DNA from: Epiperipatus broadwayi
Taxonomy: Eukaryota > Onychophora > Udeonychophora > Euonychophora > Peripatidae
Direction: 5' to 3'
Assembly (NCBI GenBank): GCA_028023455.1
Contig: JAQFVV010000150.1
Location: 2,489,550-2,553,549, forward strand
DNA length: 64,000 nucleotides
Each line of letters opens with the position of its first letter. Positions within the stretch are counted from its first letter, which is position 1. A model generated the notes under the pieces. It made no database searches and was not told where the DNA came from. It saw nothing but the letters and a program-made list of their open reading frames with translations. The position numbers were made by a program, and so were the translations under genes. Positions 48,626 to 62,862 of the stretch are shown here, one piece after another.

Positions 48626-50890
48626 CCAGGCATATAACAGCACATGTGCAGCACTTAAAGACTATTTAGCGATAAAAAAAAGCAAAATCTGCCTCAGTCA
48701 ACAACATACATGGACTAGAGGCTACATCAGATGGGCCATGGGTTTTCCCTCCACCATTAGAGTACCTATGCACTTCAAATTGGAACAACTATACATGCAG
48801 CACATAACATGATTGAACCTATTTATAAGCATTTCAAACAGAATCTTCAGACACATCAACTCTTCAACCCACCCCCCGATTATTTTGGATCACCTGAAAC
48901 AAATACACCATTTACCATTAATGAATTTGCTTTGAAGCTTGCCACTCGCCCAATGCCTGTCATCCAGGCACTCATGGCATACCAAAATTTGTATACCAAC
49001 ACCTAGCCATACAACTAATCAAGTATTATGTAATCTTGCAAACTATCTCTCACAAAAATATACAACATTGAAAATCTTTATCCAATTGCAATAGTACCAT
49101 TTAATAAGAAACCAGCTCCAATAACCACCCTTAATAATATTAGGCCTATCTCCATGTGCCCAATAGCCATCAAGATCATTGAGAAAGTCATTAAAGACAG
49201 GATTGAATCATATCTGCTCCCATTGATTTCACCATATCAGTTTGCAAGAAAGCAATCATCTACAGGACAGGCAGCACTTCTTTTCAAAGCTGTATTGGGA
49301 TCGGTGCGAGGCCGGAAAAAATACAGCCCAGTTGCAGTTCAAATAGACATTGAATCAGCTTTTGATTCTGTGGCAATCGAGATATTAATTAAAATGTTGG
49401 CTGCCACTGCAATACCTCGCACTATTTTATATGTTATAACCAACTTGTTGTTAAATCGGGATATACATATTACACTCAGTGGCAAAAATTCTGAATCTTT
49501 TACTCCAACACAATCAATCTCACAAGGATCCCCCCTGAGTGCTTTACTTTTCACCTTTTACATCAACCCTCTATTAATAAAAATCCAGCAAACATTCATT
49601 GGCATCCAAATACCAAACACATCTCAGCAGGTAACATGTATCGCTTATATGGATGATATAACTGTCTTCCTCCCATCTAAAAACACCTACCAGCCTTGCA
49701 TACAATACTACAAGAATTTGCAGCTACACACAAACTCAGGGTCAATCTAAATAAGACGCGTTTGGTCTCTTTATAATGCAAAGCAGTACACGGGCATGTA
49801 TGGGGGAAAGCCATCTGCTTTCTTGGGATTTCCTTTTACATGAGTGCAAGTGCAATGAGGGTCAAGATCCAGAACAAACCAAAGAAGAAACAGAGCGAAT
49901 TACTACTTCTCTCTCAAAGGCATATCTTTCAATATACTCCAAGATCCAGCTATTTAACCAGCTAGCCATAACAAAAATCACCTATTACTCACCCATTATC
50001 ACATTTTCTAAAGGTTTTATTAACAAAATCTCTTCTCTCTGTAATAAGCTCTTGTGGCAGAGGAAGACTGTGTCAATATCTGCAAAACAACTTACCAGAC
50101 CACCTATTCACAATGGACTAGGACTTCATAGTATTTATATTTTCCATCTACAGAAGCCACAAACTTAATAACATCCACAGTCAAACACTTTCCAATGCTT
50201 GAATGCCTACTTCCAAATAACACCAACAGATAGACCACCCCTGCTTATGACCAACTAGCATCAATGATCAATCATATAAAAACCACAGCTCCACAGATAT
50301 CTCTTCAGACAATATACAAGCATTCATACTGGCAAATTTATTCATTAATCCATCCAAACCAACCCATGACACCAATCTGACAATGCTGAAAATCAATAAT
50401 CTACAATTACTCCGTAAGTTTAAAAATGGTCACTGGAGCCAAAGTATTTTGATTTTTTGCTGAGACTAAACCTACAAGCACTGCCCACGACATATTTTCT
50501 GAGATATCGGAGACTATACACTAACATTGATCCTTTTGTCCCCTGTGTCACAGGGCTGAAGAAACACAGGAACATCTATTCTATCTTTGTCCGGCACTAG
50601 ACAGAATTCGAGTTATTATGATAGGAGCATATAGACAATCTAACACAACCCTTCAAACAATCATTAATTCATATTGCAAAGGCTCTATTCCATCAGTCCT
50701 GCAGCCACTTTTATGCTTTATGCATACTGGTGCACTAGATGCACATTCACTCTAGGTAACAACACAAGGCACATCCATCAACTTTCAATATCAAACTGGC
50801 AAAACTACGAGCCAGAGACAATAAAATTGCACATCCAGACATCTATGCAGCAACCTGGTCACTGATAACACAACAATCAAACCTCTAAGA
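48626..50890 (+). pseudogene. LINE-T copy 3 ORF2, RT portion, frameshifted
   Basis: Pieces: 48626-48812 (NSTCAALKDYLAIKKSKICL, QQHTWTRGYIRWAMG), 49154-49750 (RT: SPYQFARKQSSTGQAALLFK, motif A VQIDIESAFDSVAIEI with the catalytic Asp kept, SISQGSPLSALLFTFYINPL, AYMDDITVFLPS), 49776-50168 (thumb: AYLSIYSKIQLFNQLAITKI, KLLWQRKTVSISAKQLTRPP, GLGLHSIYIF), about 50540-50600 (CHRAEETQEHLF knuckle) and 50674-50865 (LYAYWCTRCTFTLGNNTR). It lacks the endonuclease. It shows the FYINPLLIKIQ segment that the (TA)n expansion destroys in copy 1. Confidence 0.9.
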
Positions 50891-51350
50891 TGGCTCCCAA
50901 TAACCAAAATCTATACCCTCAACCAATATATATATATATAAAAAAAAAAAATGTGGCAATTATCTACAAATAAAAAAACAATGTTGTCTTTGATTGCATA
51001 ATATTAATATAAAGGACAGTAACAACAAAATCAGACCTCAAATACTGGAAAGCAAACTAAACCCAGCATGGCAATATACATCAAAGTTGAAGTTTTGCAA
51101 ATTGAACAATGATAACCCAAGACTTTGGAGAACTATGATTACAGCAAGCAGCACTCATAAATGTAAGTATACATATGTATTTTCACCCCCCTAACAATGT
51201 TTAAATATCTTTCCCTCCTAAGTTAAGTTCCTTTTTGTACATCACAGATACCAACTTAAACTTGGTTTACTCACAGCAATGTAAATATATGTATACGAAG
51301 TGTCTTATAGCAAATGTAACTCTATGGTTATCAATAAAGTTCTTTTTTTG
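48626..51350 (+). mobile_element. LINE-T copy 3: 5'-truncated, opposite strand
   Basis: Begins inside the ORF2 linker (ACCCAGGCATATAACAGC, matching the copy 1 segment EMYNNTCNTLKQYVAIKKKK) and runs to a 3' end TCAATAAAGTTCTTTTTTTG followed by (AAT)n, closely matching the copy 1 3' end CTCAATAAAGTTTTGC. The 5' junction sits directly on the triplet palindrome. Confidence 0.9.
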
Positions 51351-51596
<246 letters not shown>

Positions 51597-51786
51597 ATTT
51601 CTAGCAAAAATAATTATTAATAAACATTGATATATTTATTTTAAATTTGATAATCATCATAAACTCTGTGTAGAAATTATAATGCATGTGGATTAAATGA
51701 AAACAGCATAAATATGCATAAGCACAGTAAAATTATAATTAAATAGTTGGATTTTAGTAAAATTTTAATTTTTATCTCTTTTCTGC

Positions 51787-52317
<531 letters not shown>

Positions 52318-52768
52318 CAGATTTCAACACCCCTTTGCTGTTTATATTTTGAATAATGCTAAATGTTATTTAAATAAAATACACACTACTATCTTTTACT
52401 AAATATATCTTTTTCAATTATGATGTAATTTAGTCAATTATCCTGAAAAATTCAATACTTTTTAAACATGCTATATTAAAAATGATACCTCTTCTTATTA
52501 AAAATATTTAATCATTTATTTAATGATAACTCTATAAAGGCATATTTTCATCTTTATGATTTAAAGGAGATTGTCTTGAGAATAGATTGAGATTGTTGAT
52601 TATTATTTTTTTCCTTTTTTTTTCCATGTGTCAAAGCATCGGCCGGGAAGCAAACCCGCAAACCTGGGACAACTGCTTATAAGGCAGTATGTGTGTCGAT
52701 AGTTATTGATATTGGTAATGTCTACATGTTGAATGCTTTCAATGAATTATATATATATATATATTGTA
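52318..52768. other. AT-rich sequence with a degenerate tRNA-like segment
   Basis: No ORF. On the minus strand, about 52700-52630, the order CTGC-CTTATAA-GCAG (anticodon-arm-like, would read UAU) followed by GCGGGTTTGCTTCCCGG (T-arm-like) suggests a decayed tRNA or tRNA-derived repeat. The D-arm and acceptor stem are not convincing. Confidence 0.3.
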
Positions 52769-52803
52769 ATCTCGCCACTGCTAGTCTTCATATACTAAAC
52801 AGT

Positions 52804-52985
52804 CATGCCACACGTTGGCAAGCGCCATAATCGCAACTGTGACCTCCTCCCAGACCGCTGTAATACAACTGAATCATATCACACATTTTAAGCACCATAA
52901 TCGCAACTGTAACCAAGCTTTCTGATCTAACTGGTCACCAAAGACTCATACCACACATTTTGGTGATTAAATTCTTTTATGCAAC
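52804..52985 (+). repeat. ~70-bp tandem repeat, 2.5 units
   Basis: CAT(G/A)(C/T)CACACGTTGGCAAG-type start followed by GC(G/A)CCATAATCGCAACTGT(G/A)ACC occurs at 52804 and 52875. A third start, CATACCACACATTTTGG, is at 52947. It is less AT-rich than its surroundings and lies just after a (TA)n tract. Function unknown; such subrepeats occur in LTRs and in non-autonomous elements, but no partner end was found. Confidence 0.75.
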
Positions 52986-55900
52986 CTATCGTGCTCTCGT
53001 TATCACGAATATGGGCATAAAGAAATGAAAATGTAAAACTAACAAAATGATTCCTGGATTTAAATAAAACTAGCATGAAACTGTCTATCTAAAGAAGATC
53101 ACAAGGCGACTAATAAAGATAAAAACTTCTGGTCAAACCAGCCCCGAAATCCACACAAACAAAATGAGATGAGTTAAATTTGATATTCAGCAAACTAATA
53201 AATAACTAATAATTATATCTCTGGAATGATTACAAAATTAAACCTATAAATGAAATAATAAGTAAATTATGATGTAAATGACTAAATGGATGATGGAAAG
53301 AAGCAATAATTAAATAGTGGAATGAAATGAGTCTAAGAATGAAGAGAAAGATGTAAGAGAATCAGGAATGATTGAGATAATGATAGAATAAGAGTTAATG
53401 AATAGTTGAGATGATAAAAGAATAAAAGTTAATGTATGATTAATCAATTATGATAATGAATTAATGTCAAATGAGAATGAATAACTAAAAGAACGATCAA
53501 GGTGAAATTGAAGAACAATGTTGATGATGGAGACTGAAATCTTAAACTATAAACTAATATGAGATTAAATGGTAAAAAGATAAGCTAAATACAAATAGGG
53601 ATTTCAAGCTTGACACAACCAGAATATCTATCATGAAGTTAAAACCAACTATACATTTTATACCAAAAAAAAAAAAAAATGATTTGCATCTTAAAGCTTA
53701 GTTGACTTTCATAAAACAGTGAAAGTAATCTATTTCAAGTCTAACTATAACAATTGACTAAATATAAATTTCATTACAAATTTAAATTCTATCTTGAAAT
53801 TTAACAACTAATTCTTCTCAGGGTTCTAACACTCAAAATTGTTATACAACATATATTTGGGTCAGTAAGAGGGATTTTACCACTACCCAAACATAATGCA
53901 CACAACAACTCTCAATATAAACTCAATTTAAGAATTATATTTAGCACTTACACATAAACTTTATAACTAACATAAACTTTAAAATTTATGACTGGGAATG
54001 ACTTTTTAATAATTAAAATCAATAACTTACCAAATTCCTTTTCTTAAATAATTATAAACCATGTGATCAAGATCAGTGAATGATAGCTCTGCGGATTTAA
54101 CTAAATCAATTAAATCAATATTATGTTTATATTTAATCTATTACTTGCATTAATCTGTGCTCTAAGTTATTAACATTTTGATTATTGTGTGATGATGCAT
54201 TAGATGTACCAATAAATTATAAGACTTACCAACATTATTATGATATAGTATAATATAGTTAATAGTGCTATATTGGTTGATGATGATTTCAATTCATAAT
54301 CTTCTGATAGGTTGATAGCAATAACAATAATAGTGTATCTATGTGGTAATTAGCAATAAGACTACATGCAACTAAATAAAATTTTAAACACAACAAACTT
54401 TATTTACAATATGTACAAATTTTTAATTCACAGATATGGCATGAAATAAAACTAATATATTAAAATAATTTATGGATGGGACAAATACTTAGTATCCCCT
54501 TGACCATATACTCAGCAAATGATACAACCTGCTTAGAAAATAATATTCAAAATATCATTTGTTACTCTTTGGCATATTTTTAAGAATAAGATTCTAAAAC
54601 TTATTTATGCTGACTAGCACTTAAATTTATAACTAGCAGTATACTTAGAACTTTAGGATATGCACCAAGTATAAATTTAAAATTCAGAAAAAATTTTAAA
54701 AGTATTGCATTCTCCCAAAACCCTTTCTTTTATCAGAATATGATAAGGCTAACCATCATACTCTGTGCAATTACTAACTTATTTAAATTTGAAATGAATA
54801 AGTTTAGTGCATTAAATGAAGACTAGACATTAAAAGTCAAATACACATAGATCTCATTAAGCATTACCTATGTCCACAGCTCAACCCTTGAATACGTAAC
54901 TGATCTTACAATTCTATTGTCACATCATTATTTGATGAAGGTGAATCCACACTACCGATGTGCATCTCTTACTTGTACATCTAAAATTTTCCACAATCAT
55001 TAATAGATCCTGGTTTGGTCTGTCTATAACTGATGATGATCCTACAACATCATAAACACTATTTCAATTAAGAAAACACTATGCTAGATGAGTGTTCCTA
55101 AATCTAATATTATTCTATACTTGCTATATGATTTGGACCTATTATACTTCACCATACATGGTGGAAAAACTAACTCTATATCATCATGAGGAATTTAACA
55201 CTAAAAAGGGAGGCTTTATAAAAACAACATGACAGTTGTATAATAATATATGGCTGATTCTATACCTCTCTATGGGTATACGTACATGTGTGGGCTTTGC
55301 CTTATCATGAAAAAAATAGAATTCAAACCATGGATATCCTTTCTTTAGGACTACTTATGCTTATAAGCATTAATTAGTACTTAGCCTCTCCCAATTTTCC
55401 TCTCATGAAATCAGCAATAGGTGACTCCATCAGCCTATGCTCCATATAAATATTAATATATTGGATGCCATTCAATTGGAACATCCTATTAACTAAAAAC
55501 TGTCACTAACCATTCTCAATATCATAGCAAGATAAAACAATACCAACAATAACAGTGAAAATCTACATATTCCATTTTATAATGTAAAACCATTAATGTA
55601 TCAACAGCCAAACCAAAATATATATGTCAAATGATCATTAATCATTTAAAATGACAACTATCCTTTTGTTAGAGAGAGCACAATGTATGTAAGCATAAAG
55701 ATCAAACCTGTATTTGTATTCAAAGTGGACAAGTTCATTTCTATAGAAAACTACGAAATAAAAAAAAAGTTTTATATCAAATTTTCTTTTATATAAGAAA
55801 ATAATTTGGTCATTCTAGTATACAGTATATATTTGATAAAAATGTTTGCATATTTACCTCTTTAATAATATACATTATAATTGGTTTCAAGCTATGAGAG

Positions 55901-58005
55901 AAGTAAATATTTTATCACTCTCTAGATAAATGATATATATCTATTTTCTGGTTTTTCCTTAACTAAAAAAAAATATACATAAAATAGATGTGTATATTTT
56001 ACACATTTTTTTTTCTTTTACCCAATATATATATTTATTTTTCATGCCAAAACCAAAACATATATGTCTTATAAACAAAATTTTCAAACAACACATTATT
56101 TAAGTAATATATATAACACAGCAGTAATAAAAAAAAAAAATAAGAGTACACTTTTATCCATTAAATTTTATCCTCTTCATCCAAGTTATTCCATTGTGGT
56201 AAGTTAAAATAAGAATTAATATTGTGATTAGCAAACATTCCAGATAACACATATATTTTTTTTATTCTCCTGTTGGGTGTGGAATGAGCAATATTTAACA
56301 CTTATCCAAAAGCAAAAATTATTTGATAGTTTTAGTATCGATAATTAACAGAGCGATGAAAATTCATACTTCCAATTGTAGCAGACTTAAAAGATAAGTT
56401 TATCTACTTTTCTCTAGATAATTTTCCTGAATAATTCTTTAAGCTATTGTGATCTTCAAAACAAACTTTTAAAATCTTTATTGATTTATCCTGTAAGCAT
56501 TTAAAAAGAAAGTATAACAAGAATCATTTATTACATTTAAAATCAAGATAATTTTTCCTTAAAAAATTAGTGGAATTTTATTATACTTAGCATATTTATC
56601 TTTCCTTTTCTTTTAAAACTCTTTGTTAATTTTATTCTTCCCTGTACGGTAATATATATATATGTAGCAATGTTTAAACAGTCGGGGTATATTCCAATAT
56701 TGTAAAACATTATTATAATGGCGTATATTTCTCAATAAAAATTTAAAAGTAAATATTTATTTCATTCCATTCTTATTGGCAAAGTATGATGTGATAATCA
56801 ATATTAGAAAGAATTTATCCAATTATCACTCTGACATCTTTAGCATTTTAATTAATTGGTAATTGATTATATCTTTCATTACATAGGTTTCCACAATAAA
56901 ATTTAGCAGACAATAGAGAATAAAATCATGCAAATATTTTCATGTTTACTTTATTAAAAATTAGATGATTCAAAAATGACTTTTAAATTTATTTACTATA
57001 TATATCATATATAACACTTGTTTTTAATATTATTTTAAATCATTATTTTTTTTTTATAGTTTAATTTACAAGCACATAATATCGTTCTGCTAAATAATAA
57101 GAAAGGCGCGAAATTCAAACACTATCAACTTCTTAGTTTACAAATAAATAATTTGTGTATTATTTTTAAAGATAAAAGTTTACATGTATAAATAAAGTAA
57201 AAGCAAATGCTTACTTCCTCTTGAATTTTCCTGGGTTTAAAATAAGATTTAGGAGAGACAGTTAGGATGCATAAGGTTTTCATTTCTCCTTCTGTATAAC
57301 TTCTTAGAATTATCAATCAATAGAAAAATGGTGTTTAAATGACTGCAAGGTTTTGGAGATTTTCTATTCCAGCATTGGTAGACAGCAAGATATTATCATT
57401 TCATTGAATTAGATTCCAGAATTTTCTGATGTTTAGTTTTTTTTTTCCTTCCTTATTTTAGATCAGACTTGAATTCTGTGGTTTCTTAGTTCTTGTTTTC
57501 TTAATTAGTCAACCCCCCCCCCTACAGCTGGGTTAGAACATGTATAGCTTTTATTATAATGCATTCTGGGAGTGAATTGCCCAATAATTTTGGTATGCAT
57601 AATTAGTATTACCCCCTCTGTTTTCATTTTTAATAATTACTTATACCTATTCAAGACAGCTTTGTGTTAAGTACTAAAAAAATATGCTTAAGTAATTTAC
57701 TATAATGATTCATTTTATAAGATTTATAAATTGATTTAATTATTTATTTATTTTAATTGCTATTCAACAATAATAAAATAGCAATATATTTCTCTCTCAA
57801 TTAATAACAATATTTTTAAATTGTTGTTTTATTTCTAGTTTCAAAGCCTAGACTGGGTTTGACATCTCATCTCTACTAAAGCAAATTTCCCAGTGCATTC
57901 AAAACAATCTTTATTGAAAATCACTCATTAAGATTTTAATGCCAAATATATTATCATTTAAAATTTTGGAATTATTAACTACAGGGACCTAAATAAAAGG
58001 TCACA

Positions 58006-58036
<31 letters not shown>

Positions 58037-58599
58037 TAGTTATGTGTCTCGTGGCATATAACAACATAGTGGTGCATGTGCCATCCAGCACCATCATTGA
58101 CTGAATGTCCATAACACTAAACATAAACCCCTTTTATATAACAAATTATCATGCACAAATCGAATTCAGTGAGAAAAAGCTCTGCAACTGTTACTATGAT
58201 TAAGAGATATAACATATAATAATTTATAAATATTTTAGGCTTAAATCATGCACATATGATAATTTTCTTTTTTTTTAAAAAAAAAAGAAAATTTTCATGC
58301 GATTCAATTTGAAAAAATTTTTTCTGAAAGGAAACCCTAGCTTTTTGTTTCATCATTTGCAATAAAATTTTCTGAGTTTTCATTTTTTTAAGTTTCAAAA
58401 TAAAATTTTCATGAATCGATTCTTTGTTCTTAGATGTCGTTTTTCTTCTAAATAAAACATTTTAGCAATTGTCAATTTCACTAATATGTTTTCTTTCTTT
58501 AGTCTAGTTTTAGTTGAATAGTTTAGTCAAAAATTATTTACCTTTAAAACCATCTGATATCTGCAAGTACTTTATATACATGACATTGTACTTTTGTCT
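52986..58599. other. Long AT-rich stretch, no gene seen
   Basis: No ORF above about 63 codons and no repeat match that I can support. 53270-53560 is purine-rich on the + strand with many GATAATGA/GAATGA words. Short (TA)n tracts occur at several places. An oligo-C run lies at 57511-57522. Confidence 0.5.
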
Positions 58600-58700
58600 G
58601 TACTTCTTTGCATATTGATAGTGAGTTTTTCCTGTTTTAAAACAGTTATATCAAAGCATAAGAAGTGGTGGTCATGTGATGTTTATTGGCTTAAAACTAA
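58600..58700 (+). repeat. Family A end fragment, copy A7
   Basis: AAGCATAAGAAGTGGTGGTCATGTGATGTTTATTGGCTTAAAACTA matches the end block of family A copies at 6.0, 14.2 and 16.4 kb. The rest of the repeat is absent or too decayed to see. Confidence 0.5.
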
Positions 58701-59224
58701 TAAGAAGTATAAAATATTTTGGTGGCAATTTTTCCTACAAGCAAGCAGGTTTATCTCAAAGTGAGGATTTTTTTTCTACTCATTATTAAAGACAAAGTTA
58801 TGTTAATTCAAATAACTATTCTCAAGTAAAGGCAATCAAATGTAAAAATTTATTATACAACTATTTACATTACTACTAACATGAGTTTTGGCAACCATAA
58901 TGTTTTTAGAAGCAATATAATGTAAAATTTTAATTTCCATACATTATAACTAACTCTAAAAATTCTGATAATATTTGTAAAGGACTTTTCTCCCAACATT
59001 TTGCTATAATTTTAATTTCAATTTTGTTCCCCAAGTACACATTTTCTTTAAAAAAAAAAATTTTTTTTTTTGTTGATCTATAATTCTACACCAAAAAATT
59101 GACAAAATATAAAATATAAGTTATCTGACATTAACATATTACTCATTATCTATTTTATCTTTTGCCTTTGGACCTTCTTTTTCCAAAATATTTTATTTAT
59201 TTAATTTTAAACACACAGAGAGAG

Positions 59225-60078
59225 AGAAAGATATATAAATATATGTTAAATATTTTCATGGATTATTATTATAATAAAGCATGGAAATGTAAGATAATAT
59301 CCATGTAAATGAAAAATAACCTTTAACCAGTTGATGTGACTAAGAAAATATCAAGTGCTATCAATTGACAATCCCTGAGGCCAAATCAGCTTTTTTCATT
59401 AAACCTATAATAGCTCTTTTGTTTAAGTTTTTTTAATAAAAGGGATTCTCACTTACTTCAAACCAAAGTTTTTATATGGATTTAAAGTCCAGAAAGTTAT
59501 TTTAATAAGTGTGAGAATGTGAAGGAAATATCATCTTTCTTGACATTCTGCAAATATTTTAACCTTCTCCAGAGAGCTGTATATGTTGAATTAAATATTT
59601 CCAAGAATTGTTATTATAATAAAGAATAGAAATGAGATCATAACCATGTTTAACAGAGATAATCTTTAGTGTTGTCAAGAAACTATCAGCTACTATGAGT
59701 TGTCAATCCCTGAGGCTAAGCAGGTTTTCTCATTACCTATAATAGCTCTTTCAATGGAGTTTTTTGTTGAAATAAAAAGGGTTCTTTTTACTTTAAACCC
59801 AAGTTTTTATATGAATTTAAACCCAGAAAGCTATTTTTCTGGGTTTAAATCTGTATAAGGAATTAAAAGAAGACCTCTTTTACTTCAACAAAAAGTTGAA
59901 CAAAAGAGCTATCATAGGTTAATGAGAAAACTTGTTTAACCTCAGAGATGTTCAAATATAATTGATAATTTTTTGACAACATCAAAGATCAAAAGTTATC
60001 TCTGTTTACATGGATATGAGCTCATCTTTATTCTTTACTATAATAAAAATCCATGGAAATATTTAATTATCTCTCTAT
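59225..60078. mobile_element. Foldback element (~490 bp) plus an extra arm
   Basis: 59590-59835 and 59836-60075 are inverted arms meeting at CCCAGAAAGCTATTTTTCTGGG (59820-59842). Outer ends pair as GAATTAAATATTTCCA / TGGAAATATTTAATT. A third arm in the orientation of the left one precedes it at about 59240-59500 (shares CAATCCCTGAGGC, AACCTATAATAGCTCTTT, AGTTTTTATATGGATTTAAA). A single right arm lies at 22.7 kb. No coding capacity; consistent with a non-autonomous foldback or MITE family. Confidence 0.75.
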
Positions 60079-61131
60079 ATAAGCACAGATTAAAGCAAAT
60101 TTTTTTCATATGATTTTACACATATATATATATTTTTCATATGATTTTACACATATATATATATACATGTTAGAAATTATGATGGATCATCTTCTACATT
60201 ATGCATGTTTTTAAAAACTGGAAAATTATATCAATGGCATCTAAAATGCACTTTTACTAACAAATCTTTTAAACCAAGTCAAAATCCACATAATTCATAA
60301 AATGCTGCACACTGTTATTGTAAAATTATCAATGAATATTATACAAATTTATTTTATGAATGAGTATTTTTGCAAGTTTCTCACAACATTCATCTTCCAA
60401 TAAATTTATAAATCATACAGTTATAATATTTTCTATAGGTGCATAATGAACTCTGTTTATAATCTTTTTTTATTCATGTGCTATTATGTTATATCTTTTA
60501 AAAATTACAATCAACCTCACTTCTAAAATTACAAAGTGGCAGACACTGTGAAAAAAAAAAGCAACTGATAGTTAATAAAAAGACAAAAATCTTTTCAATA
60601 GATTTCAAAACAAAAAATAGCAAGAAAAGATATTGCTCATCAGTTAACTAAATACTGGTTAGTAGGAGGTTTTTTAACGCATTTCCTTCTCTCCCTCCTC
60701 TCTAACTAAAATTGATTAACTACCCATTTATTGACCAATAATTGAATAGCTAACTGCATGGGCTCTATTATAATTTCCTGAAAAAAAAATCTTAAGCCTT
60801 GTTAAAATCCGAAAATCTTAAGTTTTTTGCCCATATTTGAATCTCAGTTGTGCGCAAAGCAAGTATTGTAATAATCGATATGTTAGCAAAGGTCAAAAGT
60901 TACGAATCTTTATACTTCCTGATTAATTGTGAAAGCTAAAAACCATACCATTCTAAGCCATTCATATGAATACGAAGCTAATGCATGATGACTTATTACT
61001 TAAACAGGCATCAATAATATCAGCTGTAATAGAACAAGTTATGGAAAGAATATTAGAAATTCAATCTCTTTGGTTTTTTTCATGGAATTAATAACAAACT
61101 TTTTTGTAGCTTTAATACAGCTTAAAACAAA
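60079..61131. other. AT-rich sequence, short tandem duplication only
   Basis: TTCATATGATTTTACACATATATATATA is directly repeated at about 60105 and 60137 (32-bp unit). No gene or RNA seen. Confidence 0.55.
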
Positions 61132-61535
61132 CTTTTTTTTTTATTAAGAAAAAATTTACAGCGTCAGGTAGCTACATTTGGTAATTACAATAGTTTCATA
61201 AAGAAGTTCAAAGTTTCCCAACCAATTTGTGTGGCGTTGTCATCATAATATTTAGTGCAGTAGTCTGAGATGTTGTCTCATTGTCACATATGGTTATCTG
61301 TGCCCATGTGTCTACAAAGAGAAGCTCTGGCACAAGGAGGCGATCTCTGTTTTTCATGCTTATTAGTATTGTTTTAAAAGTTTTCCAGGGATCACTATGT
61401 CCTTGTCTGAAGATATGTTGGCACCTGGTGATCCATAAGGCATGTAGTAGGCATGCCGCTAGCCTGATAGTTGCATAGTTTCCTTCTTTAATTGCTCGAT
61501 CAATTGACAGGACATTGCCACAACCAGAGGAAATG
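61132..61535 (-). pseudogene. LINE 3' end (Tx1/LINE-T-like ORF2 C-terminus) with poly(A)
   Basis: On the minus strand the frame reads SIDRAIKEGNYATIRLAACL, then LHALWITRCQHIFRQGHSD and RDRLLVPELLFVDTWAQI, ending in a stop about 130 bp before AATAAAA(A)n at 61132-61147. The spacing of LHALW-x-TRC and RD(R/S)(L/I)L...DTWA matches the LINE-T C-terminus (LYAYWCTRCTF... RDSILAQPDIFAATWS), so it is a distant relative. It ends in a poly(A) rather than an AAT tail. Truncated upstream at about 61535. Confidence 0.7.
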
Positions 61536-62474
61536 CGATAATTTTGTTTCTAGTACAACTCAAGTATGAGCAGGCATAAACTTAATCACCCATTCTTGAA
61601 AAAATGCAAATAAAATATATCTCATAAAGATAAATGATTCTCAGGATACGTTTCATGTGAATATACTCTTTCGTTATCCCAAGTCATACATAACTGTCAT
61701 TTACTTAGTATTTATCAATATCAAATATATATATATTTTGAATTATGAACTTCATGTTTTCTGTCGTCACAACTTGGGCACCATCCACTTCGGATAAATA
61801 TATTAATAATTATTATTAATTATTTGTTAGACTAGATATTATCATAGCATTTTTAGCTCAGATATAAATTTGTAAATCAAATTTAATAATATATATATAA
61901 TTTGTTTTTATGCCGATTAAAAAATAACTAGTTTAATTTTTTTCAATAACATTATTTTTTTATTATTTTTAAGCTGACTTTACGAAAACGAACATTTTTT
62001 TATATATATAGAAATTACATGTAATTGATTTTAAAGTTTTTTTCTTTTACTTTTTTCCTTTACCTAAATTTAGAAAGGTCATTTTTCTATTTCTCAAGAC
62101 TACTTAAAAGAGTTTCTTTTTTAAAAAAAAGAAAGACAGAAAAAGCTCCTAGTTCGAGTTATTAAAAACGCGTTTTATTTTCCTTATTTCGCCATTCAAT
62201 AAAGCGAGAAACTTAACTATAATTTCAAATGCCATCGTCACTTATAAAAACTCTTCAAAAAATCTTTCTCTTCCAAGCATTCAAATACATTATTTAAATA
62301 ATATATAGACATGAGTTCTATTAAGAATTGGAAAAAAAAATTCTTTTTTTAAATTTTACATACAATATTTGCCAATAGAATATATGTATGCACGCATATT
62401 GTTTTTATTTATTCGTTAATAATTTCGCGGCTTTATAGAATTAAATATTGGTTTGTCTGTGTGCTTTGGAACAG
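61536..62474. other. AT-rich sequence, nothing recognised
   Basis: No ORF, RNA or repeat identified. Confidence 0.5.
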
Positions 62475-62862
62475 TGGTGATGTGATGTGATGTATTGTGG
62501 CTTCTCCTTAAACGAAGTCAAGAATATCTCAACAATTATGCACTTTATTTTCCATTCCCCACTCTAAATTTTCCCATAATCTGCTCTATCCCATTTCCAC
62601 AACATAATCTTTGTCAACTCTATAACCTTTATATCTAAATCCCCCTTATCTTTTCCCAAACCCAGCATAAAAACCAATAATTCACTTTCTATATAATCAC
62701 TTTTTTTATATTTATTCTTTCATAAATTCATTATATGTACACTTTCTGTTTTCAAGCATTTACATTCAGTTAACAAATACCTAATATTTTCTATTCCTTC
62801 CTTACATAATTTACAAAATAAATCACCCATATTTTTCCATTTACATGTATATTCTCTTGTAT
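62475..62862 (-). pseudogene. LINE-C copy 4, 3' fragment
   Basis: GTGATGTGATGTGATGTATT (plus strand) at 62477 begins the tail, followed by the conserved TGGCTTCTCCTTAAACGAAGTCAAGAATATCTCA block and the C-terminal coding region. About 35 bp of the 3' UTR (the AAACCTGTTAGCC part) is deleted. Here the codon that is a stop in copies 1 and 2 is TGG (62837-62839), and the knuckle reads CKLC with the His changed to Tyr. Truncated at about 62862. Confidence 0.85.

Noticed and set aside
52630-52700. Functional tRNA-Ile(UAU) gene on the minus strand
   Set aside because: The anticodon- and T-arm-like pieces are there, but the T loop lacks TTCRA, and D-arm and acceptor stem are not convincing; kept only as a tRNA-like relic.
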